A stretch of 64,000 nucleotides of DNA, taken from contig CM041533.1 in the NCBI GenBank assembly GCA_023238725.1, positions 26,687,068 through 26,751,067 of the forward strand, in the 5' to 3' direction. The position numbers were made by a program, and so were the translations under genes. The notes beneath the pieces are model-generated. The model did no database searches. It had not been told where the DNA came from and saw only the letters and a list, made by a program, of their open reading frames with translations. The stretch comes from Scortum barcoo. Its lineage: Eukaryota; Chordata; Actinopteri; Centrarchiformes; Terapontidae. Below are positions 1 to 17,200 of the stretch, in pieces (within the stretch, counting starts at the first letter, position 1; each line of letters opens with the position of its first letter).

Positions 1-1987
1 AACATCTGAATATTATAATCCAATACAATATAGTATACAAGTATTACATTTGTATATAAGTACTTCATTTTGTGAAAATGAATGTGGACTGTTCTACTGG
101 GTTACATTATATTGTAGAAAATATTTCAAGTGGAAAAACTTTTAATCCATCCTCTGTAAATGTTCAAATTTTTCACGTTTTTCTGCATCACTTTATATAA
201 GCAGTGTAACAGTAAAAATAACTACGAAGTAAATAATTTATTATGGGTTTTTAACACTTGTTTGAAGTCATCAAAATTCCTCTAACATTATTCATGCAGG
301 ACCCCATGACTCATAGTAAGAGGCTGATTGAGAATATACTGTAGGTTTCCAGGGCCTGTAGTAACTAAACTAATCAGTCATTTTAATTTTTAGGGTGGAC
401 CGACTTCTCATTACTTTACTTTTGTTAGTTGGATTTGTCTGTGCTGTTCAAAGGAAACATACAGTAGACTGTTTGCACACTCTCTCTCAGTGGACAGGGC
501 TCATACAGAGAGCTGGTGACAGGTGTTCACTCCTCCAGACAAATACACAGAGAGCCAGTTTGTGATAGCAGATTTAATAAGCAGCCACTCTGATGTGTGT
601 GGTGATTCTGTTGCAGCCTGATGCAGTACATAATTTAATCATCAAAGGTGAGGACAGTGAACGGCCGTGCGTCATGACTCTGAGCTCTGTCGCTGTACTC
701 CTCAAATCAGAGTCTGCAGATTTATCAACAGATGGGTCCTGCTGCCTTTTAGACACAACGTTACTTTAGTGCAGATATCAGAGTCGGCCAGTGAGCAGCA
801 AGAAACTGTAGTAAGGAAATGAGACCAGTGACAGTTTTTTTCAACTGGTAAATGTCCGGCTCAGTATGCGTCTTGATCACAATGAAAAACAACCAATTTA
901 AGAAATCCATGTCAAGATTGTTAGTTTATGTTGCGTTTCTGCCAAGATATTTTTAAAAAATAATTTCTTCAAATTCCAACTATTGATTGGTCAGCGTACA
1001 CATCTGATGGCTGCAGCAGGTTTTCATACAGTTTACAGCAGCTGTGAACAACAGACACTGTAAGAATGATGCACATTCACGCATGACATCACTGCAGACT
1101 GACTGACTGCTGTTCCTGCTTTAACCATATTAAACATGATTTTTAATCCTCACATCAGCTGAACTTTGACCCCCTTCAAGGCCAGCACGGACAGAGAAAA
1201 TGATTACAATCACAAATAACTCTGTCAATGTTCATACAGGCATGTGAGGTTTCAAAATATTACAAAGTATTTAGCAAAGTCCATATGGAGCAAACTCCAT
1301 GTTGGACAGAAACCTTGGATTTTAAAGCATCTCTCTTTCACACTGTGGCCTGGATTCACTCTAAATCAGCTTCTCACTTTCAGTGATCAGAGTGAGTGCC
1401 TTAAAAGCGGAGCACATTGCAATTTTGTAGCTGTGGTCCCAATGACATCGCCAAGTGGTTTTGGCACTGAGAGAGGAGTCAATCACTTGAGTGCTGGTCT
1501 CAGTGATAATAGTCAATGGCTGCTGGATTCACACGCACAGGCTCTTTTGACCTTCTGGAAACAGTTTTTAAAAAGCTGCCACAAATAATAACATCACCAG
1601 AAGAGGCACTTGCTGGTGACATTGTGAAAACTGAAATCATGTAATTAAGAAGATGGCGGACTTAAATGATCACTCATTTATCAGTTTAATTCAGCTTTGG
1701 ATTGGTGGACTGTTGGTCTGACAGACTGGCTGTTTGAGGATGTCACCTGTCAAATTATATTAGGCATCTTTTCATCACTTTATGGACTAAACTCACTCAG
1801 TGGACAGCCTGAAACTGACAGCAGGAAAGTGTATTTTATTCACGTGCATGTGCATCCTCATGCTCTTGCACATGACACAAACTCTCTCTTAAAAACATCC
1901 CCCCAACACATGCCTCCAACATCCCACTAATGCTGCTAACTCTGCCTGTCTAATGGCTGAAGCACACACCTGTAAGTGACCCCTCAC
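1..1987. other. Presumed C5orf22 intron sequence; no exon recognised
   Basis: AT-rich DNA without long open frames on either strand. I looked on the minus strand for the conserved acidic C-terminal block expected in later exons and did not find it. A 60-codon minus-strand ORF at 574-756 could not be spliced in phase to exon 4, so it is not called. Confidence 0.5.
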
Positions 1988-2103
1988 TTGTTTGGATGGG
2001 ATTGACCTTGACAACGTCCAGCCTGAAAGGTTTGGAGTTCTCTAGCTGCTCCTCAATAACATACAGACCATCACTGAGGAAGTAGTTGTCTGTACTGCTC
2101 ACC
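1988..2103 (-). CDS. C5orf22: C5orf22 coding exon 4 (3' boundary uncertain)
   Basis: The acceptor CCTGCAG precedes 2103. The frame gives VSSTDNYFLSDGLYVIEEQL and then a poorly conserved stretch. Two in-frame donors are possible: GTGAGG directly below 1988 and GTGTGT directly below 1970. Both leave phase 1, so without the next exon the choice cannot be made; the first is closer to consensus. Confidence 0.8.
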
Positions 2104-4090
2104 CTGCAGGGAACAGAGAGGAACAGGAGAGGCAGAGAGAAGAGGAGGAGTTCATGATAAACCAGAGTAAGAAAAGAGAAAATAACTCAATTATATAATT
2201 GAAGACCCTTTTATGTGCAGGCCCTGGTGATGACAATAGGTATGTCATAATTAGGCCTTTAGTCAGCTCACATAACAGCAATGTGAAACCAAAACTAACT
2301 GGATCAAATGTATACAATGAAACAAAAATGCTAATGCTAATTACAGCAAAGGTCCTCACTTTGAAAAAGTAGAACTTTAACGTCCTACCTGATGGTGGTG
2401 GTGGATGAATCTCTTCCTACAGACATCCTGTGCTCCCCCTCTCTGATCTGCTGGGCCCAGTATGGATGCAGCCACGCCACACAGGACACATGGCCAGCAT
2501 ACACCATAGGCATTATCCAGTTTTCTATACTCAGCTCACTGAAATAAAAAAATACATTCAACGACGGTGGAGTCATACATCCATCAGCTGCAGGTTAGTG
2601 AACATATCTTCATCACTTCACATCACTTAACCACGATGGTACGCAGCCATGCTGACGGTTTTATTTCTTCAAGTCAAGTTTAAGAAATCTGGAAATGACA
2701 GCTGGGTGACCTGACCCAAAATAAACAACCATTAATCCATGTTTATTTAATTAACATTACTATTATTATATGTTTGTAACTACAATCACACACAGTAGAC
2801 CTCATATTAATCTTTTGTACAGAACACCTGCTTCCCACCTCCCTGAATAGAAAAGAAGAAACACATTCAGGGTTTCTGTTTTCTCTCTCTCCATCAGAGT
2901 CTGAATACAGGTGGTCAGCTACATCAGCTGATAAGGCCGTGCTGTGAGGAGCGATGCCCTCTCACCTGTTGGTTGTTTGTACAAAGGGTTGGATGACGTG
3001 CAAGCGACAGACAGTCTGAAGGAAATAATTTAATGAATATACTGACAAGATTTTAGTTAGGTCACATGGAGATTCAGAATGTCTGTTTCATAGATTTTTG
3101 TGCTCCCAGCAGTGAAAATACATTTGGAAAAAGTGTCTGGATAATTCTAAGGACATACTGTGAACTGCTTCATGGGAACAACTCTTCTAATAGTTCACAT
3201 TTGGGTGAAACAACCTTTCAAAGCCAGCCATGGTAAGACTTTTATTGTGAAGCAGCCTCAGCTGTGACCTCAGCCATGGTCAGGGTGATCACAACTGCAC
3301 TCAGACAGTTATTAAAGTTCTGACAATAAAATCTATTCTGCTTGAAGATTATTACAATTTTGTTGCTCATTTTCCCAAAATAGTGTCACCTGTTCCCATG
3401 ATGCTCAGCTTGGACCAACACAAGGCACAGCCCTCTGAACCACACTGAATGAAAAGCTGGGCTGTACAGTATATTTGAAACCAAACACACCTGAAGAGCT
3501 TCTCCTTATCGAAGACAGTGTCAGCAGTCATGTTGACAGGGATGAGCAGATCTGGATGGGAGTCTAAATGAACCATCTTTATGTCTTTCAGTGGGAGGTG
3601 TCTTGATGCAATGGCACGGTAAATATGACACACCACCTAGTAAAGATACAGCAAAAGAAGCTATTCATTATCATGTGATGCAGGATAGTGTAATAACCAA
3701 GTCTTCTGGTTAGCAAACACTGGAATCACATAATCTCACACAGAAATGTTTTAAAGACTCTTTACATGTCAGTCACACACACTCGTCACAAAGAGACCAA
3801 ACGACATGGCTAATGACACAGTTAAACATCCCAGATGAAGAAAGTGACGCTGCTGCTGATTTTCAAACAAAGTGAGACTTACAGGTACAGTCTGATAAAT
3901 TCGGAAATTCTTGATCATTTCAGGTGTTTGTAAAACTCTGGATGGTAACATCTGTTTTCTGAGAGGAAGCACCATAATCGATGATGGACAAATTTACTAT
4001 AGGGAAACACTGGAAACAGAACCAGCTGGTGTACAGGAAGTAAGGGTTTAATGGAAAGGTAAAAACCAAGAAAGGTGGACGAATCAGCAT

Positions 4091-4135
<45 letters not shown>

Positions 4136-4565
4136 GAACGAGGGTCATCGTGTTTGGGGCTCTTCCTAGTCACGTGTGTTCCAGAAAGAGGTGTGGTGTG
4201 TGTGGTCTCTCATGTTTCAGTGTGTGATATGTGAGCAGTGCTTCCAGTCTATGTTTGGTCCAGTCACTGCAGAGTGCGCTGAGGCCTCTGATTGGCTGAA
4301 GGGTGAAGACCTGACATAAAAAGTAACACCAATGAAATCTGACAGTGTGAAAACTGCCACCATAGATTTAAAACACACAGAAAAGACAACTTCATTAAAC
4401 TGAAGTGTGTCTTCAGTGTGCAGGAACACGTTCACTGCTGTTGGGATATTATCCAACCACATATGACAGCTGTATTCATACAGACAGCGGGCTTACGTCG
4501 TGGTGGTCCTCCACTATCCACACCGGCAGCTCCTTGTAGAGCCTCTTCAGCGGCGCAGAGCTCAT
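1988..4565 (-). CDS. C5orf22: C5orf22-like (UPF0489 family) protein, 5' part, four exons
   Basis: Coding exons on the minus strand at 4497-4565, 3491-3636, 2389-2538 and about 1988-2103 join in phase through GT-AG introns. The start at 4565 is chosen because the reading leads directly into the conserved N-terminus (LPVWIVEDHHD). Family-typical blocks follow: HLDSHPDLLIPVNM and ADTVFDKEKLF in exon 2, ELSIENWIMPMVYAGH and HPYWAQQIREG in exon 3, and DNYFLSDGLYV in exon 4. These match what I recall of human C5orf22 nearly residue for residue. The biochemical role of the UPF0489 family is not established; the histidine/aspartate-rich HLDSHPDL block suggests a metal-binding, hydrolase-like fold, which is inference. 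The C-terminal half, with a conserved acidic block in homologues, was not found in 1-1987, so the gene probably runs off the left edge. Confidence 0.9.
2389..2538 (-). CDS. C5orf22: C5orf22 coding exon 3
   Basis: 150 bp, phase 2 to phase 2, with acceptor TTTCAG above 2538 and donor GTAGGA below 2389. It encodes ELSIENWIMPMVYAGH, HPYWAQQIREG and STTTIR, almost identical to the mammalian orthologue as I recall it. Confidence 0.92.
3491..3636 (-). CDS. C5orf22: C5orf22 coding exon 2
   Basis: The acceptor CTAG lies just above 3636 and the donor GTGTGT just below 3491. The exon is 146 bp, entering in phase 0 and leaving in phase 2. It carries the most diagnostic block of the gene, HLDSHPDLLIPVNM, followed by ADTVFDKEKLF. 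Confidence 0.92.
4095..4132. repeat. (AG)n microsatellite in C5orf22 intron 1
   Basis: About 19 AG dinucleotides, ending at AGTGAGAACG. Confidence 0.95.
4497..4565 (-). CDS. C5orf22: C5orf22 coding exon 1 (start codon)
   Basis: 23 codons from ATG (4563-4565) to the donor GTAAGC (4491-4496). It ends in frame after VEDHHD, phase 0. The sequence just upstream reads TAACG-ATG, and no in-frame extension is needed to reach the conserved block. Confidence 0.88.
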
Positions 4566-4760
4566 CGTTACTGAGAATAACTACTGATTAGTCCGTCCGT
4601 GAACGTCACGTTGTAGTTGAACTTGACTTTGTCTAAGTCATGTTACTGTCTGTGTACAGCTAACAGCATCAGCTGACGGCACCAGTTCACTTCACACACA
4701 CCGGACATGACGCAGAGGTGTTTTTGTGTCCGGGTGGAAACATGAGTCAGGAAAAAGAGT
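4566..4760 (-). promoter_or_regulatory. C5orf22 5' UTR and probable core promoter
   Basis: This is the sequence directly upstream of the start codon. It has more CpG dinucleotides than the surrounding AT-rich DNA and an ACGTCA-type (CRE-like) motif within GTGAACGTCACG near 4602-4613. No TATA box is evident, which would suit a housekeeping-type promoter. The transcription start is not determinable from sequence alone. Confidence 0.4.
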
Positions 4761-5010
4761 TCCTATGTTAGGCCAGTAATCTAGTAATAACAATAAAAGG
4801 TTAAATGTGTTAGCTTATATAGTATTATACCGTAAATATGTGATACAGCTACAGGATTCAGTAAATACATACAGTCAGAGGACTGAGAGAACTGGTCACA
4901 TATTAGTCATATATAAATGATATCTCTAAATGGTTATTCTGCATGAAGGGTGTACATTAAGATAAGGAAAATGTGTTTTGTACATCAAGCATATATATGC
5001 ATGTATGTAT

Positions 5011-11493
<6,483 letters not shown>

Positions 11494-11672
11494 AGCTGGC
11501 TGGCATTTGATGCCTTAAAGACCTTTGGAGTTATCTACACTGATGTGAAATAGTTAATATCATGCTGGTGGATAATGGGACCCAACCCTTCAGGGTGAAA
11601 CTGATTGACTTTGGCTTGGCTATTTTCCCATCACAAGCCAAGCAGTGCATTCGCTGGGCACCTTTCTTTAGG
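11494..11672 (+). pseudogene. HIPK-type protein kinase pseudogene fragment
   Basis: Plus-strand translation gives AFDALKTFGVIYTDVK, then a TAG stop and a frame change at 11551-11557, then NIMLVDNGTQPFRVKLIDFG and LAIFPSQAKQ. This is the kinase catalytic-loop to DFG region in the form typical of homeodomain-interacting protein kinases (LKxxGxIHxDxKPxNIMLVD, then VKxIDFG). The catalytic-loop segment containing KPxN is damaged, and no N- or C-lobe continuation is seen on either side. The TDVK form with LIDFG resembles the expanded HIPK-like kinases of fish more than HIPK1-3. The absence of introns across about 180 bp is consistent with either a single-exon fragment or a retrocopy. Confidence 0.7.
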
Positions 11673-14158
11673 TGAGCGCTACAGACACACTGATCTTTGT
11701 TATACTGTAGAGTCAGCAGTTTCCTTGCTCTACCATCTATCTAAGTGTTTCATACTTGTGATAATGTCAGATGATTTTTCTCTGTCAATACCTTGTACCT
11801 ATGCTATTATTTAGTTTTTAAATATTATCGTGTTTCCAACCAAATATACTGTACTTTTAAAGCAAATTTTCTTAAGAAAATCTGTATTTAGTCAGGTGAC
11901 ATTACATTAATGCAGAGAAAGACTTTGGAGACTTACTTAAAAGAGCACCAGTCAAACCCTCAAACATTGGAAACCATATGAAATGTGAAATATGATGTAA
12001 TGTCATGTATTAACGTGAGAAACATCACAGTCTCATCATTGCTCCACACAGATCTGATGTTCTTGTCTTCAGTGGAAACTCTTCATCACATCTTCAATCA
12101 CTTCATGCTTCATGTATAGCATGATTTATTCACTCAAGTATGTTTCTGTCGCACTTTGTTTTCATTAAGACACCAACCTTTCCACCTCAATCAAGCGTAA
12201 TATTGTAATATTCTGACTTTTGTTGGGCAATTTCTAGTGTGTTTCCACTCTTGATTTGTTTTGCATAAATGGAACATACACTTATTCTTAAAATATGACA
12301 ATCATCCTCATTTTATTTTTCCACATTCAGGGCATTAGAAATGATACTGGGCCTCCCATATTCTGAAGCTAGTGAGTGTATCTTAAATATTTCTAATTAT
12401 CATCCACCACCCTGAGGAGTACTGGGGAGGAACAGCCACTGAGAATGGGCACTACAGATTCTATACAGATAAGATAAAGACACAATATAAATATGATATT
12501 CTGCCCACAATAACAGTGATATCACGATACAGGTGACTCCTAATCCTAATACAGTACATTATGATATCTGTGTAATATCTTTTCTTCAATCCTCCATCCA
12601 TCAACCTTCTCTGTCTATCAGATAAAAAATACAATTTATATTTATTAATATAATTATAATTATTATAAGTAACAGTATAAGTTTTTAACAGGCTATGATT
12701 ACACACCCAGTGTAACCTATGTGTTACCAATTGAGTTGAGCTGTGTATGCGATGTGCTCGAGTTTCCTCCAGGATGTTACCGCAGCCACAGAAAAGTTCT
12801 TTCTGTCATTAGGGGGAATTAGCTTATAATCAGCCATAAAGTGTCTAAATAAGATCAGACTGCATCATCATTGTTACTGTGTGTTGTGTTCACTGCTGCA
12901 GAAGAGAAATAAAAAGTCCCTGACCATGCAACATTACTTTGGCATCCTTTACAGCAGAGTTGGTCTGGAGTGTAAAAAGCTGGTTACTTAGTTAACTATA
13001 CGCCAGGATTAAAATTACCCAGCACAGGTCATAGATAAACCAGGTACAGGACAGGCCTGGACCAGGATCACAGAGAACATTATGAGCAAGAAACTCAGTA
13101 AAATGCAGCAAATAAATAATGGCTAAAAGGATTAACTCTGTAGTCACTTGTCTTTACACCTAGTGTGGGAGAGTGAAAAGAAAACATTACAACCGCTTTT
13201 TGACACAACAATTTAAGTGAATTACAAATGCAGAAATTTTGCACTTTAACTTCTCAGCAGATGTTAGAGAACAAAGAAAAAAGGACCCCTCTCACCAAGC
13301 AAATCTGTTTTTGTGCTTTTGGAAAATTTTGTTTCCTATTTTATTCCAAATACTAAACAAAAGCCCTAAAAGAAAAATAACTATTTAGGCTTTAAAGGAT
13401 GAGTCCGTTTGTCACTGTCAGTAAAACCTATGAAAAGAACAAAACCAAAAATGTGTCAGACCCTCTTTCAAAACTCACACTGAGCCCCAAACCCATTTGC
13501 TCATTGGTTTTCTCTAAAAATGGCTCACAAACACATACTCATTTTTTTGAATAGCCTTAGTAATTTCCTAAAAAGGCTGGGCACTGTCATTTTTAGCAAA
13601 CATTGAATACAAATAAACAGCTGCCATATTCATGGTAATGAAGCACCATGTCAGTCACACACAGTGCAACAGTGTGCAACAGTGTGCAACAGCGTTTGGA
13701 CAACAGTGGAGCTCTTTGGCATAATAACATATGTCAAGTATGTGGAGACACACACTTGTTAGAAGGATACATTCATTGTTAGTTTTGTTGACAATAAGAA
13801 TGGGCAATGCTAAATGAAAAACATCTCCAAAGATAATGTTATGGTAATTTTTGTGTCGTAAAACAGGGAACAGAGCTCCTGAAATTTCATTTCTACACCA
13901 AATACGTTTGTGTATTTTACTGTGTATTTATTACTGTAATGGGCTGAGCAGGCTTGTGCTGGTTGTAGTTTTACATATACTTAGCATTATTACTGATGTC
14001 ATTAATACACTTTGCCTATTACCTGTTATGATAAATGTGTTATCATGATCATCCACAGCCTCCCACCTGTTACAGAACAGCCAACACAGACGAGCTCTTG
14101 CATCATTGGCTACATTTCAGTGGGTCTTGTCACCGAGTATACAAGACCCACAAAGACA
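11673..14158. other. Intergenic DNA, no gene recognised
   Basis: AT-rich, with a small tandem GTGCAACAGT-type triplication near 13662-13692. No coding or RNA gene signal is seen. Confidence 0.6.
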
Positions 14159-14289
14159 CTAGAATGAATAGTTGTGGCTGCAGGGAGGGGCCCATAGAGA
14201 GTGCTTATGTACAGGGTCCAGAGTTTTGTTCAGCTCCCCAGACAGATTGAAAGCATCCACAATGGCTGCTTTAATCATCTCTTGAATTC
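14159..14289 (-). CDS. Possible terminal exon of an unidentified gene or element
   Basis: On the minus strand a strong acceptor (pyrimidine-rich tract ending CCTCCAATCAG) is followed at once by an open frame of 42 codons. Read in phase 1 it gives IQEMIKAAIVDAFNLSGELN, then KTLDPVHKHSLWAPPCSHNY and a TAG stop at 14159. The amphipathic helix-like start and low-complexity-free composition look like real coding sequence. I do not recognise the family, and no partner exon was identified upstream. It may be a relic exon, part of a transposon, or chance. Confidence 0.3.
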
Positions 14290-17200
14290 CTGATTGGAGG
14301 AAACGGGGAAATAGAAATGTGCAGTAGTAGTGCAAAGTAGTTACTACATGCACCACTGTGCACATACTCTAGATAACCCATTAAATAATCCTGTAAAACA
14401 CTCGCTTTGTATGGTTTATGTTGCTGTGTTAGGCTCAGAAATATGGTAAAAATCAATATCATGGTGGAAATAAGAATTATTGAATGAATGCACACAAAAT
14501 ATAGCATAGTATACTGTCCTGTCCTGTTCTTACATTATCTAACAGATAACAACCTCATTGTTTTTTCATTTCTCATCCACTTTTAATGGCCATAGATACT
14601 GTATTTGCTGTGAGTTGCTGCTTATGCAATCACATAAACACATGTGTAAAACCTAAAGGTGAGGCAGGTGAGTGTTTCTGTGAATATGTGTTCTCTTCTT
14701 CAACATGTCCTTGTGTTTACAGAGTGTTATCTAAGTAACTTAGTTGGCCTAAGTCTGTATTTAAAATGAGCTTGTTCTTATTAGTCATGTATGAGGGATT
14801 TATTTCCATTAGTCAAATTCACTGATTTTCTTAAAATTTCCTTCTGGGTGCACACTAAATTCTTGAGTGATCCAGTCCTATTGTACAATTTTGTGAATGA
14901 AACCTACCCATAAATAAAGCGAAACAGGAAGTTTTATCCAGCAATTCTGAGGGGTCAGTGATGACTGTGATCAAAATCACCCCCTCATGATCAGGTGGTA
15001 TTCTTCAGGCTGAAGCAAGTGATTTATGACAAGTTTGTGTAGTTAAGAGAGCTTGGTGAATCTGACTTGGAACAGGAAACCTCACAGAAAAATAAGTTAG
15101 AAGGGTTGTGTAAAACACTACTGCACAGAGAAGTCATTGTATCAAGCCAAATTAAACATCGTGGTAGCTCTCACACTTAACTTCCTAAACCAGAGAAAGC
15201 GTTTTCTCTCTCTCTCTCTTTAAAGGACAACTCACTCAACAATTCACCACAGTATGCAAAGATTTTGTTGAAGGCCTTAAGCTACGCACTGAGCCCAAGG
15301 CTGCTGCTGCTCAATGGACAGCTGAAGGAATACGAAGCAGAATGCCTTGTTAACGCCTCTGTATTAAAGAACATCTTACTCATGCAGAAATGCCATAAAA
15401 GTCTTAAACTCTTCAGGCAACATTTTTGACATTTACATTACTGCAGAAATCTCCAGATTGTTGTGTCTTTAAAATTGGTGGATTGAGTTATCAGTGGTTT
15501 GGATGGATGCAGCAGTCAGAGATTGGACTGAGGAGTCCTCAGATGCAGGAGCAGCTTTAGGCTGCACATCCCACACAAGGATTCTGAAAAGTGTGAGTGG
15601 GTGGTATGGTGTGCATATTTTGAGTGTGTACGTGTGTTTATATGCATGTATGGGGTTTCTGTTTGTGTTTTGGAGTGTGTGTGGACATATGTATTATGTA
15701 TTCAACTGCATTATGCAGTGACTAACATGAGGTTGTTTGTGCATGAGGACAGTGTCTAGTGTGCTGACTTCTTTTAGAGGCATGAAAAGAGGGGATAAGG
15801 GTGTAAATGTTAGTGTATTTGTGTGTGTCCAATGTGTATCTGTCAGTTTCAGTTTTTGTGTTTTACACTTGACCACGCCCCACAAATGTCAAGTGAAGCA
15901 TGAAAGATAATGCCACAAATCAATAAAAGCTTGTCTTGGTGACAAACAGCCTCAAGGAGACCTGCGTTTTTGGGCACATCTCAACTTCTGAACCTTTTCA
16001 GGCCTGGCTGATCAGAGCCAATTTTCTATGTGGCTACACCAGAGCAGCTGTGAACACAGCACATTGGATGTGTGAACGTGTTTAGCCAGTGGATCAGAGA
16101 GCAGCAGTCCTAGCCAGACAACAGGCTGTCACAGATCTTAGGGGACCAAGGACTGAAAGAAAATCTATTCAGTGCACAAAATGAGCACTAAGGACAAAGA
16201 CATTTCTTATTTGCCTATCCTTGGCAATGATTTTAATGCTGATGGGCGTATCAATATGGCCACAACAGTTTCTCAACCTTCCATATCCAGATGTCCTTAC
16301 ATGACCTAACAAGGCCCCGTGTTGTCCTTTTTTCTGACATCTTTTGAGTTGTAAGTAGAGATAGAAAATGGTTACAGTGTATTCTTATTTGACAGGGGAA
16401 GCATTCAGGTGCCAGATCAAGGCTTCATCACGTTTATCATCACCTTGTGTTAGTATAGGTATAGGAGTATAGGTCATACATATAGATTATTAGATTCAAG
16501 ATATGGATTATGGTAAATACAATATGGAAATATCTGCTCTGTCTCCATCTCTAACAGAGATGGAAAGTATGACTAGTTTGCTGATTGAATAGTTTTGTTC
16601 AGTTTAAAGATTTCTAGTTACTACATCACATATTTTTTGGCCACATGGGGGCAGCAGAAACAAGCTGTGAATCTAACTAAGTCATTAAATAAAAAGTTAA
16701 AGCTGCAAAAAGCATATAGAATCATATATTTTTATAGTTATGTATAAAACAGAGTTGAGGGAACTGCTGAGTCAGGTGATAATTCAGGTGATCTGTATCT
16801 GAACACTGGATAATGACATCTGATCCACAGCCTTTGCATTTACACCAATCATCAGGAGGCATCCTCGTTATCTTGATTATGCTCGCACTATGATCTGATC
16901 TCACTATGCAGATTAGTTAGGTGGGACTGGCAGGCTTATCAACAAGCACAGCTTCACCGCTTCAGGTCAAGAAAGCCATGCCATGGAAGGGGAAGACTTG
17001 CAAGCTAGTGCTGCTACTTAGCATTAAGAGGTGGAGTTATTTAACCTTTCAACTTGGCGTGATTTTGTTTTCTTGAAAATGTGGTCACAAAGTTTGTATA
17101 TATATCTGCAGAGATCCAATCACAATGTGAGTCAGACTACCTCCTGATGTGTTAAACCACAAAGTAACATACTGTGTATAATGACTAAGTTAGAGTTGAC

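Noticed and set aside
574..756. 60-codon minus-strand ORF as C5orf22 exon 5
   Set aside because: It lies in the right place and orientation, but no acceptor keeps its frame with the phase-1 end of exon 4, no good donor follows it, and it shows no family motif.
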